From Elusimicrobiota bacterium (GTDB lineage: Bacteria > Elusimicrobiota > Elusimicrobia > Elusimicrobiales > UBA9959), in NCBI GenBank assembly GCA_030639665.1, contig DAOWCC010000094.1, positions 1 through 9,331 on the forward strand: a stretch of 9,331 nt of DNA, written 5' to 3'. Of this stretch, positions 1 through 5,534 are shown one piece after another. Each line of letters begins with the position of its first letter. Position 1 is the stretch's first letter. Position numbers and translations under genes: made by a program. The notes below the pieces were generated by a model. That model was not told the origin of the DNA. It did not search any database and saw nothing but the letters and a program-made list of their open reading frames with translations.

Positions 1-57
1 GCGATTATTGATTTAATCCCGCACGCTATCAAAATGATAAACGGAGGGAAACACTAA
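1..57 (+). CDS. C-terminal tail of an upstream gene (partial, unidentified)
   Basis: Frame 1 is open from the first base to a TAA at 55-57 and encodes 18 residues ending in KMINGGKH. The other two plus frames stop within the first 15 bases. The peptide has a protein-like mix of hydrophobic and charged residues, and a copy of a repeat that follows the stop codon of the antiporter also follows this stop directly (58-92). I do not recognise the family, and 18 open codons could occur by chance, so this is a moderate-confidence call. Confidence 0.45.
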   Translation, partial: AIIDLIPHAIKMINGGKH

Positions 58-92
58 AGAGAAATCAAAGAGCAGAAAGCAGAGAGTAGTAA
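58..92 (+). repeat. Degenerate period-7 tandem array, copy A of a dispersed repeat
   Basis: Five 7-base units start at 58, 65, 72, 79 and 86, with GCAGAAA and GCAGAGA as the clearest units. Positions 59-90 match the reverse complement of 4144-4175 at about 27 of 32 bases. Both copies start a few bases after a stop codon and run in the sense direction of that gene. Confidence 0.6.
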
Positions 93-126
93 ACGAAAAG
101 AAAACAAAAAAACAACTTCAAACAAC

Positions 127-168
127 AGAATGTAGAATAAAGAATAGAAAAAGCAGAATTTAGAATGT
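127..168 (+). repeat. Degenerate period-7 tandem array with AGAAT core
   Basis: AGAAT occurs at 127, 134, 141, 155 and 162, all in one 7-base register. The register position at 148 holds a degraded, A-rich unit. The array is six units long, non-coding, and lies between the upstream stop codon and the transporter operon. Confidence 0.65.
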
Positions 169-172
169 AGCG

Positions 173-190
173 GGCGAATTGCTATTCGCC
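173..190. repeat. Perfect hairpin (7-bp stem, 4-base loop)
   Basis: GGCGAAT at 173-179 pairs perfectly with ATTCGCC at 184-190 around the loop TGCT. It is followed by a purine run (GAAGAAAAAA), so on the plus strand it lacks the T-tract of an intrinsic terminator. On the minus strand it would likewise be followed by ordinary sequence. It could be a small dispersed palindrome of the REP type or a structural element in the leader of the operon. Confidence 0.6.
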
Positions 191-208
191 GAAGAAAAAA
201 GGATAAGC

Positions 209-248
209 GACACTCTGACTCCAAGACTCTTGGACTCTGAGACGCTAT
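209..248 (+). repeat. Degenerate period-8 tandem array just upstream of the operon start codon
   Basis: GAC recurs at 209, 217, 225, 233 and 241, exactly every 8 bases. Three consecutive units begin GACTC. The array ends seven bases before the ATG of the substrate-binding protein, in the place where a Shine-Dalgarno site would be expected. No Shine-Dalgarno sequence is visible there. I see no convincing sigma-70 promoter in the 58-255 spacer. Confidence 0.65.
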
Positions 249-255
249 TTAAATT

Positions 256-1239
256 ATGAATAAAATCGCGGGATTACTGATAGCTTTAATTATAATGACC
301 GGCTGTCAAAAAAAACAGGAAAAATCAATCGGCATGGCGGTTGAATTTATGGATCACGCGGCCTGCGCTTATGTGTCGCGAGATAAAGGCTGGTTTAAAG
401 AAGAAGGTCTGAATTTAGGCGCTTATGAAAGCTATGTAACAGGTATGGCGCTCGCGAGCGCCATGGTCAGAGGCGATATTCAAGTCGCTTATATGTGCTT
501 AATTCCCGCCATTAATGTTTTTGCCAATGCTCAAGTCCCAATAAAAATATTAGCCGGAACTCATAAATACGGCTATGGCTTAGTCGTCAATCCCGCTAAA
601 ACCAAAGATATCTCAGGCCTTGAAAAACAGGGACTTAATATCGGTTGCGTAAGGGAAGGCGGTTCGGTTGATATTATTCTGCATAAAACAATGGAAAAAT
701 ACCGTCTGAACAAAAATGAAGTTCTTAAGAATATCCGGCGAATGAATCCGCCTAAACAAATACTGGCCATTAAATCGGGGAACCTGGATGCCGCTTTTCT
801 CCCCGAGCAATGGGCGACAATGGCCGAAGAACACGGTTTTAAAATGCTGTTGACGGCAAAAGATGTCTGGCCGGAAATGCAGGGAAGCGTCCTTGTTATC
901 AGAGATGATTTATTAAAAAAACGCCCCGATGTGGCGAAAAAACTTATAACTGTAACTGAAAAATCAACCGCTTGGATTAATGCCAATCCCTTTCAGGCGG
1001 CGAAGATTTTGGCAAGGCAAATGCAGTCAATTAAAGAGCCGCTTCTTCCCGTTAAAGCCGCCGATTTAACAAAAAGAAGTGAGATAAACAATAAAGTTTT
1101 AAGCCGTTCAATGGCCCGGATGAATTATAAAACGGATATTTCTCCCGAAATGATTCAGTCAATGATAGATTATATGGCAAAGCTCGGCTATATTAAAAAT
1201 TCCTTTAAGGCAAAAAAAATTCTGTATAAAGAAATCTAA
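256..1239 (+). CDS. ABC transporter substrate-binding lipoprotein, NitT/TauT (NMT1/SsuA-like) family
   Basis: This is the ligand receptor of an ABC importer, expected to be anchored outside the inner membrane. The N-terminus has a short charged start (MNKIAG), a hydrophobic stretch at residues 5-15 and a lipobox MTGC, so Cys17 would be lipidated. The body has the NMT1/SsuA pattern: a region around residues 30-60 with DKGWFKEEGLNLG, then GMALASAMVRGDIQVAYM, in which the binding cleft selects its ligand. At 327 residues the length is normal for the family. It is first in a four-gene operon, 7 nt ahead of the permease. No Shine-Dalgarno site precedes the ATG; a period-8 repeat array does. Family members bind sulfonates, nitrate, pyrimidine precursors or aromatic acids, and the sequence alone does not show the ligand. 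The DUF364 neighbour makes a metal or metal chelate possible, which is inference. Confidence 0.85.
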   Translation: MNKIAGLLIALIIMTGCQKKQEKSIGMAVEFMDHAACAYVSRDKGWFKEEGLNLGAYESYVTGMALASAMVRGDIQVAYMCLIPAINVFANAQVPIKILAGTHKYGYGLVVNPAKTKDISGLEKQGLNIGCVREGGSVDIILHKTMEKYRLNKNEVLKNIRRMNPPKQILAIKSGNLDAAFLPEQWATMAEEHGFKMLLTAKDVWPEMQGSVLVIRDDLLKKRPDVAKKLITVTEKSTAWINANPFQAAKILARQMQSIKEPLLPVKAADLTKRSEINNKVLSRSMARMNYKTDISPEMIQSMIDYMAKLGYIKNSFKAKKILYKEI

Positions 1240-1246
1240 AATTAAA

Positions 1247-2026
1247 ATGGTAAAGCACAAACTAAAATCCGCCCGCGCGAGCAATTTAAATGACGCTAAA
1301 CTCGGTTTTATTCCGATAATGGCTTTTCTGATAATTTGGGAAATCGCGGGCAGAAGCGATTTCGTGTCCCGGGGACTTCTGCCTCCTTTCACTGAAATTC
1401 TGTCGCAATTTTATGAACTTGTTAAAACCGGAATTTTAATTGAAAATTTGGGTAAAAGCGTAATAAGAGTATTGGCGGGATTTTCAATGGGCGCTTTGCT
1501 TGGAATAGCGGTTGGAACCGTGATGGGATGGAATAAATATATTGATAAAATTTTCAGCCCTCTGATAAGCGTTCTGTATCCCATTCCCGCTCTGGGATGG
1601 CTGCCGATTTTAATGCTCTATATAGGGATAGGCGAAGCGCTTCCGATTACCATAATATTTATTTGTTCGTTTTTTCCAGTTTGTTATAATACTATTTGCG
1701 GCATTAAGAATGTGGATAAAAATTATATTTTCGCGGCAAAAACGATGGGCGCTTCAAGCATGACAATTTTAAAAACAATCGTTTTTCCTTTGGCTCTGCC
1801 GACCGTATTCACGGGCCTGCGCCTTGAGGCGGGCATGGCATGGCGTGTTATAATCGCGGCTGAAATGGTGGCTATTCCGACGGGCATAGGCGCTCTTATG
1901 ATGAAGGCCGAAAACCTGATAAGAATGGATATCATAATCGTATGCCTTCTTGTATTGTCCGTAATGACTTTTATGTTTGAAAGATTTTTTATGAAACTTG
2001 AGGCTAATCTGACAAAATGGAAATAA
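1247..2026 (+). CDS. ABC transporter permease, SsuC/TauC-like
   Basis: This is the membrane channel subunit of the importer. Hydrophobic segments near residues 19-35, 72-93, 103-125, 131-150, 196-215 and 227-247 give the six-helix BPD_transp_1 layout. The EAA loop that docks on the ATPase is clear at about residues 163-182 (AAKTMGASSMTILKTIVFP), followed by LPTVFTGLRLEAGMAWRV, as in the nitrate/sulfonate/taurine subfamily. The length of 259 residues is typical. The ATG lies 7 nt after the stop of the binding protein with no clear Shine-Dalgarno site, which suggests translational coupling. Its last 10 bases overlap the start of the ATPase gene. Confidence 0.92.
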   Translation: MVKHKLKSARASNLNDAKLGFIPIMAFLIIWEIAGRSDFVSRGLLPPFTEILSQFYELVKTGILIENLGKSVIRVLAGFSMGALLGIAVGTVMGWNKYIDKIFSPLISVLYPIPALGWLPILMLYIGIGEALPITIIFICSFFPVCYNTICGIKNVDKNYIFAAKTMGASSMTILKTIVFPLALPTVFTGLRLEAGMAWRVIIAAEMVAIPTGIGALMMKAENLIRMDIIIVCLLVLSVMTFMFERFFMKLEANLTKWK

Positions 2027-3054
2027 AAACAAAAAATTTATCCAATTTCATTCTCAAAAATGTGAATCTCGATATAAAAGACGGGGAAATTTTCGCTCTG
2101 CTCGGACCAAACGGAGCGGGGAAAACCACTCTGCTAAATACCATTTCGGGACTAAGTCCTTATTACGGCAATATCTTTTTTAACGGTTCTTCCATTAATG
2201 ACTTGCCCGCCGAAAAAAGAGGGGCCGGTTATCTCTTTCAGGAGATATGCCTTTTTCCACATATGACGGTTCTTGAAAATACGGCTTATCCGCTTAAAAC
2301 CAAAATGGATAAAACCATAGCGAATGAAAAAGCGACTGAAATTTTAAAATCAATGAATTTATTAAAATTCGCCAATCTTTATCCGGGGCGATTGAGCGGC
2401 GGGGAAAAACAAAAAATAGCGATAGCGAGAGCTTTATCGGCCAAACCGCGAATTCTTCTTTTGGATGAGCCGTTCAAAAGCATAGATATTAATACGGCGG
2501 CGCATCTGCGCGAAGAATTAAAAAATTTATTGAAAAAATTAAAAGTAACGGCAATTTATGTTACGCATAGTTTTTCCCACGCGGAAGAAATGGCCGACCG
2601 CTCGGGTATTTTGATTGACGGGAAACTTCTTCATACGGGGGCCAAGCATGAGATGTTTTTTAAGTCCCATAAAAATGAAGTTTCAAACTTTATCGGCTCA
2701 CCGAATATATTGAATATTGATTCTCTAAAAACACTGGATTCGGGTTTATGCGAAGCCCAATGCGGGGACATAAAGATTGTCTTGCCTCCTTCGGGCGGAA
2801 CTATGGGCAAATTGGCGATTCTTTCAAAAGATATCGGCATAGCTCCGCGCAATGAAAGCTCGACGAAATTCAATCAATTTGAAGGGAATATTATTGATAT
2901 CTCTGAAAAAGATTTTCATTTTAAAATTAAAATAGCGGCGGGGAAAAACATTCTTTTCAGCGAAATTTCAAAACCGGTTTTTGACAATTTTAAAATAAAA
3001 ACGGGGAACAAAATTAATGTAACCCTAAATCTGAATAATATAAGGATGAATTAA
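2017..3054 (+). CDS. ABC transporter ATPase with C-terminal TOBE-like domain
   Basis: This cytoplasmic subunit couples ATP hydrolysis to import. It shows Walker A GPNGAGKT at residues 30-37 (Lys36), the Q-loop Gln75, signature LSGGE at 126-130, Walker B ending in Asp150-Glu151, a D-loop near 155-158 and the switch His184. After the nucleotide domain (to about 220) there is an extra 120 residues. Within it, LAILSKDIGIAP, a following FEGNIIDI segment and a beta-rich tail resemble the TOBE domain of ModC/CysA/PotA-type ATPases. ATPases paired with SsuC-type permeases usually lack this extension, so the combination is a hybrid and hints at regulatory ligand binding on the ATPase. Length is 345 residues. 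Translation starts inside the end of the permease gene (ATGGAAATAA overlap), with a weak GAGG at 2000-2003, 13 nt upstream of the ATG. Confidence 0.92.
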   Translation: MEIKTKNLSNFILKNVNLDIKDGEIFALLGPNGAGKTTLLNTISGLSPYYGNIFFNGSSINDLPAEKRGAGYLFQEICLFPHMTVLENTAYPLKTKMDKTIANEKATEILKSMNLLKFANLYPGRLSGGEKQKIAIARALSAKPRILLLDEPFKSIDINTAAHLREELKNLLKKLKVTAIYVTHSFSHAEEMADRSGILIDGKLLHTGAKHEMFFKSHKNEVSNFIGSPNILNIDSLKTLDSGLCEAQCGDIKIVLPPSGGTMGKLAILSKDIGIAPRNESSTKFNQFEGNIIDISEKDFHFKIKIAAGKNILFSEISKPVFDNFKIKTGNKINVTLNLNNIRMN

Positions 3055-3055
3055 T

Positions 3056-3787
3056 ATGCCACAGAACACTCTTGAAACTCTACGAACAAAAGCAAAAGAA
3101 ATTTTAAAGAAACATGATTTTTTAAATGAACATATCGCAATTAAAACAAAAACATTAACACCCGAAGAGGCCATTGGAAATCCCGAACATGACGACTATC
3201 CGATTATCAAAGGACGGGAACGCCTGCTTGAAGCCGAATTTAAAAATTCAAAGGGCGTGGCTTTCACGGATATGTTTGGAAATTTCGAGGCTAAGCTCGG
3301 CGATATAATCGATATGGAATTAAAAAATAATTTCCGGAGAGCGATTTTTATCTCCGCCATAAACGCCGTCTTGAGAGAATTGAATTTAATTGAAAAAACA
3401 AGCCACTGCAAAAATGAGGATTTGGTTGTTTGCGCGAAAGATGTTTGCGGTTTTATAAGTGAAAAATTCGGGAAACCCAAAATCTTTTTATGCGGCCTTC
3501 AGCCGAGACTTGCCGAAAAACTGTCGTCTGAGTTTGAAATAAGAATAACCGATATGGATGAAGCGCATCTTAAAAAAGAAATTAATGGAGTAAAAGTGGA
3601 AGGCATTGAAAAAACAGATGATTGCATCGCCTGGTGTGATATGATTTTTGCCACCGGTTCCACTTTTGTAAATGATACGGCGCCGCATCTTATTGAAAGC
3701 GGAAAACCCGTGGCATTTTTTGGAGTAACGGCGGCGGCTCCGACATATCTGTTGGACCTTCCAAGATTCTGCCCGCCTGGACATTAA
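3056..3787 (+). CDS. DUF4213/DUF364 protein (putative heavy-metal chelation family)
   Basis: The N-terminal part (about 1-90) fits the enolase-N-like DUF4213 domain and the rest fits the Rossmann-like DUF364 domain. Recognised family stretches are KGRERLLEAEFKNSKG, the alanine/asparagine-rich helix with INAVLRELNLIEKTSHCKNED, and the end GVTAAAPTYLLDLPRFCP followed by PGH. The family has been proposed, from one crystal structure and genome context, to bind heavy metals or a chelate; no reaction is established. Cysteines at 118, 126, 131, 146, 190, 194 and 239 and His117 are candidate ligands. The gene starts 1 nt after the ATPase stop, with Shine-Dalgarno AAGGA at 3042-3046. At 243 residues it appears full length. 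A second copy of its last codons lies 272 bp downstream. Confidence 0.85.
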   Translation: MPQNTLETLRTKAKEILKKHDFLNEHIAIKTKTLTPEEAIGNPEHDDYPIIKGRERLLEAEFKNSKGVAFTDMFGNFEAKLGDIIDMELKNNFRRAIFISAINAVLRELNLIEKTSHCKNEDLVVCAKDVCGFISEKFGKPKIFLCGLQPRLAEKLSSEFEIRITDMDEAHLKKEINGVKVEGIEKTDDCIAWCDMIFATGSTFVNDTAPHLIESGKPVAFFGVTAAAPTYLLDLPRFCPPGH

Positions 3788-3794
3788 ACTCCTT
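3766..3794 (+). repeat. Direct repeat copy 1 (3' end of the DUF364 gene)
   Basis: Bases 3766-3786 match 4038-4058 at 19 of 21 positions, and 24 of 29 match if both are extended to 3794 and 4066. Copy 1 encodes the last residues FCPPGH and the TAA stop of the DUF364 gene. Confidence 0.8.
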
Positions 3795-3824
3795 AACTAT
3801 TATGGTCATGTCAGTTGCATTTAC

Positions 3825-3862
3825 ACGCAAGACCGGGGTCGCTTAGTACTGCGCCCCTGCGT
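3825..3862. repeat. Strong hairpin A, 12 bp with internal loop
   Basis: On the plus strand ACGCA (3825-3829) pairs with TGCGT (3858-3862). After a 5-base one-sided loop, GGGG (3835-3838) pairs with CCCC (3854-3857). After a one-base bulge, CGC (3840-3842) pairs with GCG (3851-3853), leaving the loop TTAGTACT. No T-tract follows on either strand, so it is not a typical terminator. The fold works equally for RNA from either strand or for single-stranded DNA. Confidence 0.65.
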
Positions 3863-3875
3863 ATCTCAACCTCCC

Positions 3876-3911
3876 CTAAGCCCAAGTCGGTTTCCGAACG
3901 CTCTTGCTTAG
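3876..3911. repeat. Strong hairpin B, 13 bp with internal loops
   Basis: CTAAG (3876-3880) pairs with CTTAG (3907-3911), CAAG (3883-3886) with CTTG (3903-3906), and TCGG (3887-3890) with CCGA (3894-3897) around a TTT loop. Only a 2-base loop on one side and a 5-base loop on the other interrupt it. It lies 13 bases from hairpin A, which makes a compact two-hairpin module. Confidence 0.65.
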
Positions 3912-3995
3912 CAAATACAACCAACATTCTATGTCGTAGCCTTTTTAAGTGATAAATCCGTCCCTTTTCATATAACTAACCGTATTACCCACCCA

Positions 3996-4014
3996 TTTAA
4001 GGAAATTTCTTAAA
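3996..4014. repeat. AT-rich hairpin inside the structured block
   Basis: TTTAAG at 3996-4001 pairs perfectly with CTTAAA at 4009-4014 around a 7-base loop (GAAATTT) that is itself nearly palindromic. The stem is weak because it is AT-rich. Confidence 0.4.
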
Positions 4015-4037
4015 AACTAAAACACGAGAGTATGCAA

Positions 4038-4066
4038 ATTCTGTCCGCTTGGACATTAGGCTGCTT
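4038..4066 (+). repeat. Direct repeat copy 2 (remnant of a DUF364 gene end)
   Basis: In the frame matching copy 1, bases 4039-4059 read FCPLGH followed by TAG, while copy 1 reads FCPPGH followed by TAA. The differences are one silent change in the Cys codon, one Pro/Leu change and one stop-for-stop change. An in-frame stop at 4018-4020 leaves no longer reading frame upstream. In copy 2, TGTCC (4042-4046) pairs perfectly with GGACA (4051-4055), whereas copy 1 has a mismatch in this stem. Confidence 0.75.
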
Positions 4067-4076
4067 TTCAGCAGCC
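4059..4076. repeat. Perfect hairpin (6-bp stem, 6-base loop)
   Basis: GGCTGC at 4059-4064 pairs with GCAGCC at 4071-4076 around TTTTCA. It directly follows the small 4042-4055 stem-loop. No T-tract follows in either direction, so a terminator role is not supported. Confidence 0.55.
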
Positions 4077-4118
4077 AGGTCACAGGTCACAGGCTACAAA
4101 TTAGCGGTAACAGATTAA
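4077..4118 (+). repeat. Period-7 tandem array (AGGTCAC)
   Basis: AGGTCAC is repeated exactly at 4077-4083 and 4084-4090 and is followed by AGGCTAC at 4091-4097. More diverged units continue in the same 7-base register to about 4118, with CGGTAAC at 4105-4111 as the best of them. Confidence 0.55.
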
Positions 4119-4143
4119 CCAAAAAGATAAGCCTTTTCTACTC

Positions 4144-4176
4144 ACTTATCTCTGATTTCTGCTTTCTGATTTCTCG
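4144..4176 (-). repeat. Period-7 tandem array, copy B of the dispersed repeat
   Basis: Units of seven start at 4149, 4156, 4163 and 4170 (plus strand TTTCTGC and TTTCTGA are the clearest). The reverse complement of 4144-4175 matches 59-90 at about 27 of 32 bases. Seen from the antiporter gene, the array begins 6 bases after the TAA stop, in the sense orientation. Confidence 0.65.
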
Positions 4177-4181
4177 TATAT

Positions 4182-5501
4182 TTATACTATTTGAGTCGGC
4201 GGGGGGAGATCTTCGTCCGGTTTTATGTCATTTGACCCATTCTCTTTGGACTCTTCGTCAGGGTCTTCCACTACATGATTTAAAAAGAAAGAAGCGTAAA
4301 AATCTTTGACTTTGGTTTTTTCAACCGTAAAGACAAGAATAGTCGTAAAAACGATAGTAAATAATATTACCGAATAAGTAAGCTCTTCCATAATGGCCGC
4401 ATTGCTTATTCCGGCCTGAACAACCACAGCCACAAGCACAGCCGAAACTAAACCTTTGGGAACCATTATTGACGATATGATGGCGTCAAATTGCGTAACC
4501 TTTTTCTCAGTCGCCAATTTAACAACGGGAACCCTGATAAAATATAAAACAAGGGCAAATATAAATCCGGCCAGAACCACCGAAAAATGAGTCATCTGAA
4601 TAGACAAGCCTATATAAACGAAGAAGAAAGTTTTTAGAAGAAATACGGCCTCGCCGAAAAAGGATTTTTCAATATAGCTTAGCTGAATTGGTTTTAAGAC
4701 GGGGAAATTGTCAAAGACGGGAATCTGATGCAAAACTTCAATATTGCCCAGCATCACGCCAAATGCCAAAGCGCTAATGGGACCGCTATAACCCAACATC
4801 TCTGAAAGACTGTAAATAACGAAAACAAAGGCGGGGGTCAGAAAGATATTATTATCCAGCCTTCTGACTTTGCTTAAAAGATTGGACCAAAACACAGCCG
4901 CGACCGCGCCGATAAGCGCGGCTAAAAGGAAAGAGGATATAAGGCCGCCAATCATCATTGTAATGCGCATCTCATTATATTTCAACATCTGCATAAAACC
5001 CAAAGTCATGATTATGCATAAAACATCGCTGAAGGTGGATTCTATTATTAAAGCGGTTTTGGTTCCCTGCGCGATTTTAAGTTTGCCGATCATGGGAATA
5101 ACAACGGCGGCGGAGGTGGCGGCAAGAATGGAACTTAAAATAAGCCCTTCAATGAACCTTACTTCATATATCCACATGGCAAGAGCGGTTATAACAATAA
5201 GCGTGGCCACAAAATTTATCGTGGCAAGTTTCATGCCGCGAAACGCCGATTCTTTTAAATTGGAAAAGGTAAGCCCCAAACCGCTTTCAAAAAGAATAAT
5301 TATCAAGGCTATTACGGAGAATATATGACCGACTTGCCCAAAGGATTTGCTTGAAACAAGATTAAGACCGGGACCTATTATAAGGCCGATTACAACCAGC
5401 ATTAAAACATCGGGAATTCTGGTTTTCTCGAAAAATTTGGTAAAAAAATGCGCGAGAAAAACCAAAATGCCAACCGAAAAAATAGCTACATGCATTTCCA
5501 T
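4182..5501 (-). CDS. Cation:proton antiporter (Na_H_Exchanger family, CPA type)
   Basis: This inner-membrane protein is predicted to exchange Na+ or K+ for protons. The roughly 390-residue membrane part has about a dozen hydrophobic helices and family motifs: LFESGLGLTF near 70-79, an unwound-helix site ATSAAVVIP at 128-136, the ion-site segment IESTFSDVL at 153-161 with Glu154 and Asp159, and VPKGLVSAVL near 347-356. Many CPA1 members have TDP in the first site and ND in the second. Here they are TSA and SD, which may mark a subfamily or a different ion specificity. A charged cytoplasmic tail (about 408-439) is acidic and proline-rich at its end, with no TrkA-type domain. The start ATG has GGAG 12 nt upstream. 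It lies 33 nt downstream of the glycosyltransferase gene, so cotranscription or a promoter of its own are both possible. Confidence 0.88.
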   Translation of the reverse strand: MEMHVAIFSVGILVFLAHFFTKFFEKTRIPDVLMLVVIGLIIGPGLNLVSSKSFGQVGHIFSVIALIIILFESGLGLTFSNLKESAFRGMKLATINFVATLIVITALAMWIYEVRFIEGLILSSILAATSAAVVIPMIGKLKIAQGTKTALIIESTFSDVLCIIMTLGFMQMLKYNEMRITMMIGGLISSFLLAALIGAVAAVFWSNLLSKVRRLDNNIFLTPAFVFVIYSLSEMLGYSGPISALAFGVMLGNIEVLHQIPVFDNFPVLKPIQLSYIEKSFFGEAVFLLKTFFFVYIGLSIQMTHFSVVLAGFIFALVLYFIRVPVVKLATEKKVTQFDAIISSIMVPKGLVSAVLVAVVVQAGISNAAIMEELTYSVILFTIVFTTILVFTVEKTKVKDFYASFFLNHVVEDPDEESKENGSNDIKPDEDLPPPTQIV

Positions 5502-5526
5502 ATTATTAACCCAATCTCCAAACGAA

Positions 5527-5532
5527 ATTATA
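5527..5532 (-). promoter_or_regulatory. Possible -10 element for the antiporter gene
   Basis: The minus strand reads TATAAT here, about 26 bases before the antiporter ATG, and the GGAG ribosome site falls between them. No good -35 hexamer is visible at 16-18 bases further upstream, where the glycosyltransferase 3' end lies. Confidence 0.25.
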
Positions 5533-5534
5533 CC

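Larger units (their letters stand above)
3788..4181. other. Convergent non-coding gap with a structured 272-bp block
   Basis: This 394-base gap separates the end of the DUF364 gene from the end of the antiporter gene. Its first part (about 3825-3911) is visibly richer in G and C than its surroundings and folds into two strong hairpins. A palindromic stem lies at 3996-4014, two small hairpins lie at 4042-4076, and period-7 arrays fill 4077-4176. No open frame of convincing length and no intrinsic terminator with a T-tract are visible on either strand. I checked it by eye for tRNA, tmRNA, RNase P RNA and common riboswitch cores and found none. Confidence 0.6.

Noticed and set aside
58..170. CRISPR array
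   Set aside because: The units are 7 bases long, contiguous and degenerate, with no 25-40 base repeats separated by unique spacers.
573..986. Minus-strand ORF of 137 codons inside the binding-protein gene
   Set aside because: It lies wholly antisense to a well-supported gene, with no ribosome site or family resemblance. The same holds for the other long antisense frames under the permease, ATPase, DUF364, antiporter and glycosyltransferase genes.
3811..3927. Minus-strand ORF of 38 codons through the two hairpins, ending ACKCN
   Set aside because: It is short, lacks a ribosome site, and its sequence follows from the hairpin arms. I could not match its product to the C-terminus of a TnpB or any other family.
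3788..4080. A known structured RNA (tmRNA, RNase P RNA, 6S, SRP RNA, common riboswitches, group II intron domain V)
   Set aside because: None of the conserved core sequences I know for these families is present on either strand.
4118..4140. Possible terminator AAAAG-ATAAGC-CTTTT between the convergent genes
   Set aside because: The stem is five mostly A-T pairs with a poor T-tract on both strands, too weak to call a terminator.
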